The notes under the pieces are model-generated. The model saw nothing but the letters and a program-made list of their open reading frames with translations, did no database searches and was not told the origin of the DNA. The position numbers were made by a program, and so were the translations under genes. DNA of 64,000 nucleotides, taken from positions 501,001 through 565,000 of the forward strand of contig LR746273.1 in assembly GCA_902729315.2 (NCBI GenBank), in the 5' to 3' direction. Numbering within the stretch: the first letter of the stretch is position 1; every line of letters starts with the position of its first letter. The DNA comes from Spirodela intermedia. Taxonomy: Eukaryota; Streptophyta; Magnoliopsida; Alismatales; Araceae. This document shows, piece after piece, positions 36,061 through 47,744 of this stretch.

Positions 36061-37403
36061 ATGGAGGGGTCCGCCCGGAAGTACAGCCGAGGGAGATGGA
36101 AGCCTCCTCTTCTCTGGGTCTCCGCCATCGCTCTGGTCTCTTTCCTCGTCGCCATGCATTCTCCCCCAGATCATACGGTTGGGATTGCACGGAAGCTGGC
36201 GAAACAGAGCATCGGCGGAGATATCGTCTCCCTGGTGAGATCTTGGGGTTTTGCTGGGAGACGCCACCCGCCGCATCACCGAAGGAGGCGATCTGCCGCG
36301 GAGTGCGAACAGTTCCGACGGGCGGCCAGGATCGCGGCGGAGCAGAACGCTACCCTGATCTTGACCGTGGGTCATAAGGGTTGTGCCAACTTCAGCAGCC
36401 TACAGAGGGCCGTGGACGCAGTTCCTGATTACAGCTCCGGGAGGACCTTCGTCATCCTCGATTCTGGCATCTTCAGGTCCAAAAAATCCTCCTGAATGCT
36501 TGATAATTGTTGTCCAATTAAGGATAGTCACGTTAGATTCTCAAAGGCCGTAATAAAAAAATCGATGGCAGAGAGAAAGTGGTCGTCAGCGCGAGCAAGG
36601 TGAACGTCACCTTGCAAGGGCAGGGCTACCTCAACACGTCCGTCGAGTGGAACGACACCGCGAACTCCTCTGGCGGTACAGCATACAGTGCGACAGTGGC
36701 CGTCTTCTCCGCCAACTTCGCCGCTTACAATCTCAGTTTCCGAGCAAGTATTCAAAATCAATAGGCTGATGGTTAACCAGGAAGTTCATTTATCTCGTTT
36801 ATGATGTAGTCAACTGTGTCTGACTGCTGGATTTGATGAAGGACAGAACACGGCGTTTCCGCCTGAGCCGGGGGAAGTAGGTGCTCAGGCCGTCGCTCTG
36901 AGGATTTCCGGCGATCAAGCAGCCTTCTACGGTTGCGGATTCTACGGAGCACAAGACACGCTTCTTGACGACCGAGGCCGACATTACTTCAGGGACTGCT
37001 TCATCGAGGGTTCCATCGATTTCATCTTTGGGAGAGCCCGATCCATATACGAGGTTGATTGTTAACCTTAAACCTTTCACCCGCTCGACAGAAACTGGAC
37101 TGACGCACAGAACTGGGCAGGGCTGCCAGCTGAACTCTATTGCCCAGGAGCCACCCAACGGCACCGGGAGGGTCACCGGAGTCATTACGGCCCATGGGCG
37201 GCAGTCGGCCAGCGAGAAGACGGGTTTCTCCTTCGTGAGCTGCTCCATCGTCGGGTCTGGGAGGGTCTGGCTCGGCCGAGCCTGGGGCCCTTACGCTTCC
37301 GTGGTCTTCTCCAAGACGACTATGTCGGGCATCATCGCTCCGGAACGATGGAACGACTGGAACGATCCTTCCAGAGACCAGTCTGTTCTCGATCCCCCCC
37401 TTC

Positions 37404-37441
<38 letters not shown>

Positions 37442-37953
37442 GCTATCTATCTATATATTTCTATAAATAACAGATATTTCTATCTATTTCTGTTAAATTC
37501 TTGAGTCCAAATCTCAAAGACGCATGCCAAATCGGATGGTTGCTACCCGCTCCACTAATGCCCAACTAATTTTTCCTCAATCAACGAGTATGCTAATACG
37601 TCGAGGGGTACGTGAGATTCGTGAGGAACAGCAGGCTAAATCATGCTCACTCTGCTCATTGGCTATCGGTTTTGAAGGCGTATTTCTCATATCCCCCTCA
37701 TAATTATCTTGCTTCAATATGCCGCAGAACCGTCAACTTCGGCGAGTACAGTTGCACGGGACCAGGCGCTGACTACACCACATCCAAAGCCGGGTACTGG
37801 AAGCTGCTCGGGGACTGTGAAGCGGCCCCCTTCATGGGCATCTCCTACATAGATGGGAATGATTGGGCGGTGCCTCCCAACGGGAACCCTTACCCTAATC
37901 CGTGCCAAGGATTTGAAGCTCATCGAGAGCAACTGGCCTCGTGGAGAACATAA
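36061..37953 (+). CDS. pectin methylesterase without inhibitor domain
   Basis: Carbohydrate esterase family 8 enzyme that removes methyl esters from wall pectin. Five exons: 36061-36476, 36572-36743, 36847-37053, 37121-37380, 37728-37953. They sum to 1281 nt, 426 residues. It has a signal-anchor-like hydrophobic segment near the N-terminus ([17 protein letters not shown]) and then the esterase domain directly, with no PMEI pro-region. Family marks: [33 protein letters not shown], the catalytic QDTLLDD and DFIFG aspartates, and LGRAWGPY with the arginine. Intron 2 begins with GC rather than GT (see findings). Intron 4 holds a CT microsatellite. The catalytic residues are intact, so the enzyme looks functional. 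Confidence 0.92.
37401..37441. repeat. CT microsatellite in the last intron of the pectin methylesterase
   Basis: About twenty CT units starting 20 bases past the donor site of intron 4, followed by alternating CTAT and TATA bases. Confidence 0.9.
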
Positions 37954-40900
37954 AGACGCAATCTTTAAATGATAATCGCGGAGGAAGATCTTTCAAGTTC
38001 TGACAACGCGGCGCAGTTTTACTGCAAGAGAGTGGATGAGTGGGAGGAATATAGTTGTGAAATCTACAGCTGCAATAAGCTTCATTTTTATATAAAAAAG
38101 GGGTCGATCCTCAGCATCCTTGAGAATTCAAGTGATTGATGACAACGCAGCATTGAATATCATTAGATTGATGACCACAAAGCAGCGTATGCTTCGAGTG
38201 GATGGTATATTTTCGCAAAATTCACTAGCTTTAAACCTCTGTAAGCTTCTCAAATTAGAGAGAACTCTGATGCCTCTTTTTCCCTTTGCTCTCTAGGTCC
38301 TTATTAACTACTCAATGGTTAGGACTGAGTCCTTCAATTAGTCCCCCATTATCGGGAAAGGATGTTCCTCATGTAAATGATTTTGTTTGAAGGATCCTGC
38401 CTTTTCTTTTTCAAGATAGTATTACTGGATTGTGAAGGGGAGATTAGCTATATAATACAAAGTGGGCAAGATACTGATCAATTAATTGTAGCATCATCAA
38501 TTATTTTTAAATAGATAACATGTATATATATATATATATAAAAATCATATTTAAGATTGGTAATCAATATTGTGTTGCAAGTTATTCATAACTTATGATA
38601 GTTAAACATATTTATTTTAATATATCTGGCGCAATGTATTTCAAAATACTTTTAGTTGTTTGATCTGGACAAGTCATCTAGCAATTCAATACAATACATT
38701 TACACAAATCGAATATGTAAATAATTTCTACAAAAAACTTAAAAAATTTCACTGTAAGGTGGCAGATATGTTGCAAATAAAAGATTCATTAAGAGAATGA
38801 TGTTAAGACTATCCATACATCTTCAAGGTATTCATCTCAATTATTGCATACATGAAAATTATGTGAATAGAATATTTAATCCTCTAGTAGATGGATTTTA
38901 TTTTGAAAAATCCCAACGATATAATATTATGTTAAAACCTTCTTCAGTGCTCATGATTTAAATTTTCCATGAAATTAATGAAGGTGCAACCTACTACTTG
39001 CCTATAAAAATGAAACAATAAAATAATATGTGGAGTAATTTTATATGGTAATACTTGAAAGAAATACAAGTAGTTGGCTTGTTGAGATAGTTACTACCAT
39101 AAAATACTAACTACCATTAAAAAATAAATGAATTATTCATTTGAAAATTTTAAAATTAAAATAAGATTAAACTATACACTAATATTGCATACATGCGCTA
39201 GTTTATGGAGGAGAATGTTGAATGCACTTGATAAAACATGCATCGCCTTTATTTTCCACTATAACTGAAGAATGATTAGCTGAAAATTTAAATTAGAAAG
39301 ACTGAAATCCTTCTCAATAAATATAAAGTACCTTACATTGGAACCTTAAATGCCAACACCTTGATTGCACTTTGGAGATATCTTCCATGTTATTTAGCAA
39401 TGGCTTTGTTGAGCACATGATACACATTGGTGTTGACTTTCATTCCCACAAGAATATCATTTTTACCTATTATTTTACTCTTCTTTATTGACTCTAGGAT
39501 ATTTTAGTGGTAAATGAGAATTTCAGTGATTCTTAAAAACAAGCGAGAATTGGGTGAATATTAAATCGATATGATAATATATTCTATGTAATGGTATAAT
39601 GAGTATCAAACTTTTTGATAATTTCAAGACATTTCGCACTTTCTATAAATTTCAAGGCATGCTCACCAAGAAAACTTGGCTATTTGTTTAGACATGCTTA
39701 AAATCTTCCACCTAGGTAGGCATCACCATTTAGGACATGTTTGCAGACCCTAGCTTGAATATCATCTGACCTCCATACAATATATTGACTCCAGTATTAA
39801 CATTATGTACACATTAACACAAATATATTCTCCTTCTAACATCATTGCTTGTTGACATCTCAAATGAAGTTTAACCTACATGTTATGTATAACATGATTG
39901 ATAATATCTATAAATAGTGAAGATCTTGAATATGTAACAAAAAATCAAGTAACTTACTTACGTTGTTAGTTATGTTTTGGCATGGCCTTAAACAACCAGA
40001 TTGATCCCTACTTCATACTTGCTTTTTAATCTTAGCAGGTCATGACATGTGTTTAGTTCAAAGATTATTGGGATAATGCCAAAGACTTTATCTAGTCCCC
40101 TTAAGAGATGCTGAATCCTTGAATGAGATCTATTGGCTTTCAAATCCATATCACAATGACTTTATAGTTCAGAAATTTTTGCAATCATGTGTATAATTTG
40201 TTTTCATAGTAAGTTTTAGTTACCAAAAATGATTTCCATCATTATTTCTTTGCCCTTCAATTTCTATGGTAAGAGCATTGCAAATAATGTACAAATCATG
40301 AAAAGCTTAATTAAGTTGATAAAGGAAGTAATTAAGGGCCTCTTTCAAATATTACAATAATTTAATATGAACTCTAGCATACCAAAGTCATTTTAATTAT
40401 TCAGGATATATGTTATGACAGTCATTCAACAATTTAACACATTGACTCTATCAAATCATATGGATGTATCGATTTCCCAAGTAAAATAAAACCTGAAGAC
40501 TTCACTATGGGCCTCTTTTTGTCATTTTTAATGAAAGTAATTCAGAGTTAGTTTTCATTCAGTTCCATCTAATTGTTATTTTGAAAGCTTTTATGCCTCT
40601 AAACTTGGTTTCACTTCTACTTGGAGATCTTCACTATCCATCAACATCTTAATCATAAAAAAAGTCAAAATATGATAGCTTATATGCTAAAAATATAGCA
40701 TTAAATAAGCATTTTCAAAGTCATCAAAATTGTGATAAACACTCTTGAGCATCAATTGGACAACATATATGTCATAATTTTTCTTAGAGTCATAATAATT
40801 TATTCATATTAAATCATATATTCATCATTTTCAATGACCCAATACAATCAATCATAACTTGTGAAGTAGATGCTCGGTTGCTTGCATTATAACCAAATAA

Positions 40901-41520
40901 TCTAAATATTTTTCATACCAATGTATTTTCTCTCACATCTCTTGAACAATATTTTGGAGCATATAACTGAAATAAAGTATATCAATTGTGCCTCGTGTGA
41001 CTATACAAAAAATTATTGGAAAATTAGAATAATGAAAATATAATCATCTAAACAATACATTAGGGATATAAATATTAATTAAAATGTACTCATGTTCATT
41101 ACAAACAAATTCAATTTCAATATATTTCATGAGGCCAAAGCATGCAAACAATATTTTCTAATGCATATAGAACACTTTTTTTCAAACAAAGTATGCCAAG
41201 AAATTTATAAACAATAACGTGTATACAATCAAAGCTCTTATACAAGACGTGCTAAAGAAGCATTCAAGGGAAGTCTCTCACGATCATGATATGATCACAA
41301 CGTGTCTAGCAGACGGAAGCCAGGAGAGGGATTAGTATTGATAGATGGATCCATTGATAGACTCATGAATTCATTGATATATTGCACCAGTCCACAGACA
41401 GAGATATACATAAACATGAAGAGCGAGCGAGCGAGCGAGAGAGAGAGAGAGTTTGGCATGCCTAGGCCTTTTATCCCACATGAAAAATGAAAATAAAATA
41501 AAATCAATTGAAATATTTAC
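37954..41520. other. AT-rich desert, no gene seen
   Basis: About 3.5 kb, strongly AT-rich, with stop codons in all frames. A TA run (38523-38540) is present. Composition resembles the decayed retroelement DNA right of 47,400, but I could not recognise any gag, protease, polymerase or transposase text here. It may be an older, unrecognisable element. Confidence 0.5.
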
Positions 41521-41721
41521 AAATGTCTCATTCGTGAATGTCATCGTGCATTAAGCCTGAGCTCGGCCAAGTCAACACCAGCGGTCGGGCGGGGCTCCAC
41601 CCATTGACAAAATTATGTAAAAGATATGTGGGAATCAGCACCAAAAATGTAGAGTCGGCTAAGAAGGGTAGACTCCGATTAGATGGCACGTCCCCGAATA
41701 ATGTTGTTGCACGCAGTCGGG

Positions 41722-43186
41722 CCAGCATTTGGGCCGCCGTTCCACAGAGCATACCGGCCCAGATACCCTGCATAAATAGAAGTCCATTATCAGGCCTAAA
41801 AAAGAATAAAAGCTCAGTAGGACAGAGCGCGGGGTGGGTCCTTGCCGTCACGCCCCCGTGGAACTAGTATCCGAAGGCGAAGCCCAGAGGGAGCCCAAAA
41901 GCGTAGTAGCAGCCCAGATTGATGTAGGCTACCAAGGCCTGCCAGCCCCCTCCCACGGCGACGCCTGCGAAGTAAGGATTTTAGGCCCACAACGGAGAAT
42001 AAACCTGGGCCATGAATGAACTCTCAATTGGTTCTGGCCCATTATACCTGAGATAACAGGCTGAACGCTGTTGAGGACCATGGTTACGGCCAGGAGGTAC
42101 GCCACGTTGGCAACTGCGCGCTGGAGCTCGACGTCACTGGTGAAGATGACGGCGAAGTGGTCCCGCAGGCCGCGGATGCCACCCATGCAGACGAGTCCGG
42201 TAACTAACGAGGTGATGATGATCGCCATGACCGCGTGCTTGGTGGCCCTCGGGCGACCCGAGCCCAACTCGTTCGAGACCCGGACGCTGGAGAAGATGAA
42301 AGCCGGTGTGTCAACTCGCCGCGACCCAGAAGGCGGTCAAGCATGGGCGGCGCTTTACCTGACGGCGGCGTTGACTCCGATGAAGAAAATGGCCTCCCAG
42401 CCGTTGATGTTCATGCTGCGAGGGGAGAGAGGGTTAGAAGTGAGAGAGAAGGTCACGTCGGGTTACTGTGCAGCTGGAAGGAGGAGAGTTATGAGACCAG
42501 ATGGAGATGGAGTCAACGGCGATCTCGGCGTTCTGGAGGCCGCCGGTGAGGACGACGAGGACCATTAGGTGCCAGATCTCGAGGCAGAGCATGACGGCGG
42601 AGGCGAGAGAGAGCTTGGCGAAGGCCCAGAGGTTTGTGAAGGCGGCGGAGGATAAGCCGGTCCATGCGTCCTTGCACTATCCGACGACGTAGACCACTTG
42701 GGCGAGGGAGATGATCCACCTTGTGAGGTTATAGGCGACGGCGGCGCCGAAAAGCCTCCAGTCGAGGACGAAGAGGAACACCCAAAGCGTGATCACATGC
42801 GCCACCAGGCCGATGAAGCCAATCCAGGCCAGCACGGTGACCTTTCTCTGGGCCTGGAGGAATTTCTGCACGGGGAAATTGATGGCGTTGGCGAACATCT
42901 GGGGAGTGATCCAGAGGGCGAAGCGGCCGGCGAGCTCGGCGATGTCGTCCCGCTGCCCCAGGAGCTTCAGGATGGGGGTGGCGAAGACGTAGATGGGGCA
43001 GAGGATGAAGCAGCTGAATATGAGGATGATCCATGACCGCTGCAGGTAGATGCCCAGCATCCTCACCTGCCCCGCGCCGAACGCTTGCCCGCACAGTGTC
43101 TCCAGCGCGCTCCCCATCCCCAGCTTCATGATACAGCAGCAGCTGGTTAGATCCAACCCAACCAGGAGATAAGATTTCCAACCCCC

Positions 43187-43239
<53 letters not shown>

Positions 43240-43479
43240 TACGAGGGAACCCGAAGGAGAAGTTGGAGATGACGGAGAGGCCGATGGCGACGGCGGAGAG
43301 CTCCAGGTTGCCGAGTTGATTCCGTAGAGGCAGAGGATGTTGAAGACGATGGGCGCCGCGATCCACCACAGCCTCTTCGACTCCTCCAGATACACATTCC
43401 ACGCGTCCCTCCACCCCTTCACCGGCGGGCAGTCCCCCTCCCAATCATCCTCACCCCAGCTCCTCCCCATCACCATCAT
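41722..43479 (-). pseudogene. MATE/DTX efflux transporter, broken copy
   Basis: Related to the plant DTX clade with Arabidopsis DTX35-like (flavonoid-related) vacuolar proton antiporters. Recognisable blocks in order: KRLWWIAAPIVFNILCLYGIN, quoted as KRLWWIAAPIVFN; LGNLELSAVAIGLSVISNF; LGMGSALETLCGQAFGAGQ; AINFPVQKFLQAQRKV; exon 42415-42359 (MNINGWEAIFFIGVN); exon 42286-42048 (VRVSNELGSGRPRA); exon from 41964 (GVAVGGGWQALVAYINL); exon from 41767 (GIWAGMLCGTA). Four lesions: about nine residues plus a frame change are lost near 43313-43321; TAG replaces a conserved Trp codon at 42679-42677; TAG at 41866-41864 replaces a Lys-type codon; and the end after LCGTAAQML does not match the family. The first intron carries a long AG/CT tract. 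Confidence 0.85.
43191..43235. repeat. AG microsatellite inside the DTX pseudogene
   Basis: About twenty-two AG units in the first intron. Reading frame stays open through it on the minus strand because CT repeats encode Ser-Leu. Confidence 0.9.
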
Positions 43480-43769
43480 TATATACCCTTCGCACGTGTC
43501 GGCCGACAATCGGCTCTCCGTACAACTGTAAAAATTACAAGGTTTTAAATAAATGTGCTAAATCACACCACGTGACGTAAATTTGGTAATTTTATACACT
43601 TTGCAGCTGCTCATCTATCCCCCGCCTCCTCTCGGGCACAGGGCAGAATGGGCCTCATTCAAGCAACCCGGGGGACTAGATAGCTTGGGCCTCATCCTCG
43701 GTCCTTTCCTCTCTCTCTCCGAAAGCCGCCCTTTGTTCCTTGTCGACTATCCTCTTTCTTTCTTTCTTC

Positions 43770-43771
<2 letters not shown>

Positions 43772-43846
<75 letters not shown>
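43772..43846. repeat. AG microsatellite, 75 bases, longest in the window
   Basis: About thirty-seven perfect units between the DTX pseudogene start and the 3' end of the WRC gene, after a short TTTC repeat. Confidence 0.95.
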
Positions 43847-43850
<4 letters not shown>

Positions 43851-44078
43851 TTCTATCTCAGGCTTTGAGTGTCACTAAGCAGTGAACGTTTTAGACTCTT
43901 GAAGCCGCGAATTAGCTACAACCTCGCCCAGACGGCAGTTGCCGGGCCGGACCGATGGGCCTGAGAAACCCAATGGGCCGTCATTCCCAAGTCAGAAGTT
44001 GCCAGCCCGTCAAAATGAGATAGCCTCGCCATCATTAAGCAGTCAACGGTCACGTGAGCGGCGCGCCAGATTGATGAG

Positions 44079-45753
44079 TCACAGAAGAGAGTTGAGGGAG
44101 CGGGCTTTAATGGGCTTCCTTCCCTTCCTCTTTATCTCGATGACGTCATCGCCGTCGCACTCGCCACCCAGATCGCCGACTACGTCATCGTCGTCGTCGT
44201 CACCCAGCCACCGGGCGCGACGATCGCGAAGAAAACCAGCGCTGCCGCTGCCGCCGCCGCCGTCACCACCGTTGACCAAGCCACCATCGTCGGGCGTCCC
44301 CCGTTCCTTGCTGCTTCTTCTCCTTCGCCGGCCCGGTCCGAAGCCGTAGTAGTAGTAGCAGTGGTAGAAATCTGACGACGGCTGCTTCCTCGTTCTCTTG
44401 GCTTTCTCCCCGTCATCGCTCTTTCTGCCGCAATTCTCTGTTTCCGGCTGCTTCTTCGTCTTCTTCTTCGTCTTCTTCTTCTTCTTCTTCTTCTCCTGGA
44501 AGGGTGCCTGCCGCTGGATGTATGATCGGACTTGGTCGAGGTGGTGATCGCAGAGAGAATAGTGAAGTTGGGCATCTCGCTTGCAGCTCCACCCCTTGCC
44601 GTCGCTCTTGTTGCAGGTCTTCGCTGCAGATTCCACCTCTATTTTTACCTCCCAATCCTTCGATCCCTCCTTCGGAATGGGACCCTTCTTCCTCCCGAAC
44701 ATCTTCTTACCGCTGGTCGTCCTCCTCCTCCCGGCCACCTTCTCCTGGAGACTCGTCTCCTCAGGTTTCACAGGCGTGGAGACACTGCCAAGTGAGAGTG
44801 CAGTCACCGGCTTGCTCATATCAATCTCTCGTAACGAAATCCGGGATCTCGGAATGCCCCTCATGCCGTAGATAATCCGGGGAAGGGGGAGAGTACATAA
44901 TGAAAGTAGAATAGTTTTGGGCACCTGAAGGCGTCTGGGGCAGCGGGAAGCTCTCCTTGTCCGCTCCCCGTTGATCCCCAAATAGACTCTTCCTTGTCTT
45001 CTCCCCTCATGCGCAGCATCTGAAACGGACGCATGCGGAAGCGTTGAAGCAACGGGAGGAATACGTGCAGACGAAGCGCGAACCCTAATGGATGGGATAG
45101 GGGAGTTCTCGAGGAAGAGCTTCTGCCCAGCGGACGGGGAATACGACGCAGGTGAGCGTTGCGGGAATCGGATGACGATCAAATCGATCTTCCGCAGGTT
45201 TTCCGCAAACCCTAATGCTCTACTGTCGCGGCGAAATTCAGAACATAAGGGCCTCATATCGAAAAACAGAAGCTAGGGAAGAGAAGGGAATAGAGCATGA
45301 ATCCAGAACGGTTCGGCGAGGAATGGAAGCACCGGATCAATCGGACCGATTTTTTTTTGGGTTTATTCTGCTCCTCCGTCCCGAAGAAGTAAAACCCTAG
45401 GAAGAGAAACTCTCCCCTCCTCCCCCTCTCTTCGAGCGGGGGACAGGAAAAAGAAGAACCCTAGGGAGGAATAATCTTTGAGGGTCAAGCATTCCTATAA
45501 TTCTGACTAATTCTATCAAAGAACGGAAGAGGAGGTGAGCAGCTCGATCAGATCTGACCTGGAAGTAATGGCCGGTGCCACCCTCCTGGGGCGTCGGAGG
45601 CAGCGCGTCCCACGGTGACTGGTTCAGCTCGCATACACTCATCTCCAGGTCATGAGCCGCCGCCATCTCCGCAGCAGCACATCCGCCAGCGCAAGATGGG
45701 TTCGGAATCGATGGAGAGGAGAGAACCCTCGACGGATGCTTACGGATCCTCAT
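44079..45753 (-). CDS. WRC-domain protein
   Basis: Likely nuclear protein with a single WRC zinc-binding domain and no QLQ domain, so not a canonical growth-regulating factor. Exon 1 is 45753-45559 (65 residues: MRIRKHPSRVL at the start, then VCELNQSPWDALPPTPQ, a motif typical of this family). The last exon ends at 44079; its 5' border lies between about 44930 and 44820 and is not certain. It contains CNKSDGKGWSC then KRDAQLHYSLCDHH, fitting the WRC pattern C-x9-C-x10-C-x2-H. A Lys-rich run, a Tyr-rich DFYHCYYYYGFGP, an Asp-rich patch and a basic RKPIKARSLNSLL end follow, also family-typical. Poly-Lys and poly-Asp runs come from simple triplet repeats. No function is established. Confidence 0.85.
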
Positions 45754-45980
45754 CGCGACGATGAATGCCGCTGCCTAACACCGAGGACCCAAGGCGATGA
45801 AACTGGCTGAAGTAAGGAAAAAAGGAGAGAGAGAGAGTGAAAGAGAGAGAGAGATCGACCTGATGCCCGAAGATCTTCTCAGAGAGAGAGAGAGAGAGAG
45901 AGGTGGGTTTTGGGTCTTCTGGTATTGTTGGAGCTGCTTCAGCTCTTTCTCAAGCATTTCACCCCTTAGAGTTGAGTATT

Positions 45981-45990
45981 TATTTATATA
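45981..45990 (-). promoter_or_regulatory. TATA box of the WRC gene
   Basis: TATATAAATA on the minus strand about 230 bases before the start codon. AG tracts at 45822-45855 and 45882-45902 lie between the two and would be in the leader. Confidence 0.55.
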
Positions 45991-45993
45991 TCC

Positions 45994-47740
45994 CTTTACG
46001 TTTGCGTCGGATCAGGGCCGTCCAGTACGCTCGTAGCTTCAATCGGACGGTGGGATTAGAAAGTAAGAGGGAAATTAGTAAAGTTATTTTCATAACATTT
46101 TGACCTTTTCTTCACGCCTTTCAGAAGTTTCTTGACTCGGACGGCGGGAGATTGAACTGTACGGGCCAACGGATCGGTCCAGCCGACGCCCCGGCCCGGC
46201 AAGAAGATCAGTTCGAAAAATCGAAGTGTTGCGATGTGAACGCATACTTATGCCACCAGTCATGTTTTGCAAGGTGAGGGAATATCCACTCGAGGGACTC
46301 GAGCTACGGGGGGAACGTGACTCGCTCCTGCCGGACATCAAGGTGATTATGGTCACCTTCCTGGGGCCCACTGCGCCTTGTAAAAACCCGAGTCTGCTCT
46401 TGACTTCGCAGTCAACGCCAAATTTATCTCACTGAGCGGTATCTGGACCCCCGCTGTCCGAAAGGAGGCACTAGTCGGTGGGTCATCCACTGAAGAACCA
46501 TGTCCGCCGGTCGCAAGGGGAAGAAGGGAGCTCAAGGAGAAGCTCAACGGGATGCTCCAACCGTCGGATCACCAGACTCGTTGGAGGTCTCCTCCCCGGA
46601 GGTGGTGGTGGTTGTGGTGCGGGCAGTGGCCATGGTGATTCCTCGCCATCTTCGCCGCCGTGCTCCGCCCTGGGGTGGCGGTGCTCCACCGGATGGAAAC
46701 CTGAACGGCCGTAACTGAGGATAGAGATGGTAAGCTTCTACGACGAGCATGGCAGCTGGGGGAGGTCTTTCCAGGGGATGATGGATGCGGTGAGGTCGAA
46801 CAAGATGAAGTACACACTGATTGATTTAAAATTATTGTCATTAAAATCATTAATCTTACATTTATAAATTGATTTTTGGAGGTTAGTTTTCTTGAAAATT
46901 ATTGGAAAACCAGGTCAAACTCAAGGAGGATTTGAAATCACGGCGTCCACACCAGTGTTTCATTAATTCTGGCGACGATGCTCGCTATTCCGGCGGATGA
47001 ATTTAGCCAATGCTGATTGCTGTCTCTTGATAATAATGTAGGAAATGGAATGAAAATAGAAATAAACTTCTAGCTTCTCCCTCTTGTTTTGACGAACATG
47101 TGGAGCATATGGCTATCACGTGTAAGAGGTTCGAACAGTTGATCTTCTTCTTGCTGCACCATGGGAGGAGATCCACGATCGTTGCCTGATGCTGTCACCA
47201 TCAGAAGGAAAAGGAGGGAAGAGCTGGCCCGCCTATGGTGTGCAAGCGGCGCCAAGGGAGAAGGGGAGAGGAGGCCGGTTCCATGGTAGGAGAGGACCAT
47301 ACCAAATAGAGGAAGAGGTGATCGTGAATGAGGGGGTAAGCTGGCAGGGGCTCTTCTTTTGGGATTATATGCCATATTGTAGGCGTGCCCCTTATGCCCC
47401 TTTTAATCTGCAAAAATAACAAGTAAGTTAATTTTATAATTTTATCCTTTTATGTTCACTAATTTTTCAATAGTCTATGATGAAACTAGTAATAAATATA
47501 TGTTTATGCTCATGCATCATGATTATCTATTAATCATCTTCCCTCCAACAACTATTAATCATATATTTTTCCTCTCATTTATCTTGATGCTTCCATTCTA
47601 GTAGAAAATAGGAAAATAATACAATTCATAGATCATCATGTGAAAATACATAAGTAGAGTATTACATTTGGACTCATCATGTTCTTATATTCCTTAGGGT
47701 TGAAATAATAATCTTCTCGCCCCTTTAATATGGTGATTGC
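45994..47740. other. spacer without a recognised gene
   Basis: 46100-46850 is GC-rich with overlapping open frames on both strands, none recognised. From 46860 the DNA turns AT-rich. A short open frame on the plus strand (47189-47419) has no family match that I can name. Confidence 0.45.
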
Positions 47741-47744
47741 TTGA

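Noticed and set aside
37954-41290. A continuation of the 47-64 kb retroelement family
   Set aside because: Composition is similar, but I found none of its LTR borders, coding relics or purine tract, so the link is unsupported.
46226-46850. Short coding genes on either strand
   Set aside because: The frames overlap each other, have no recognisable motif and no consistent splice sites.
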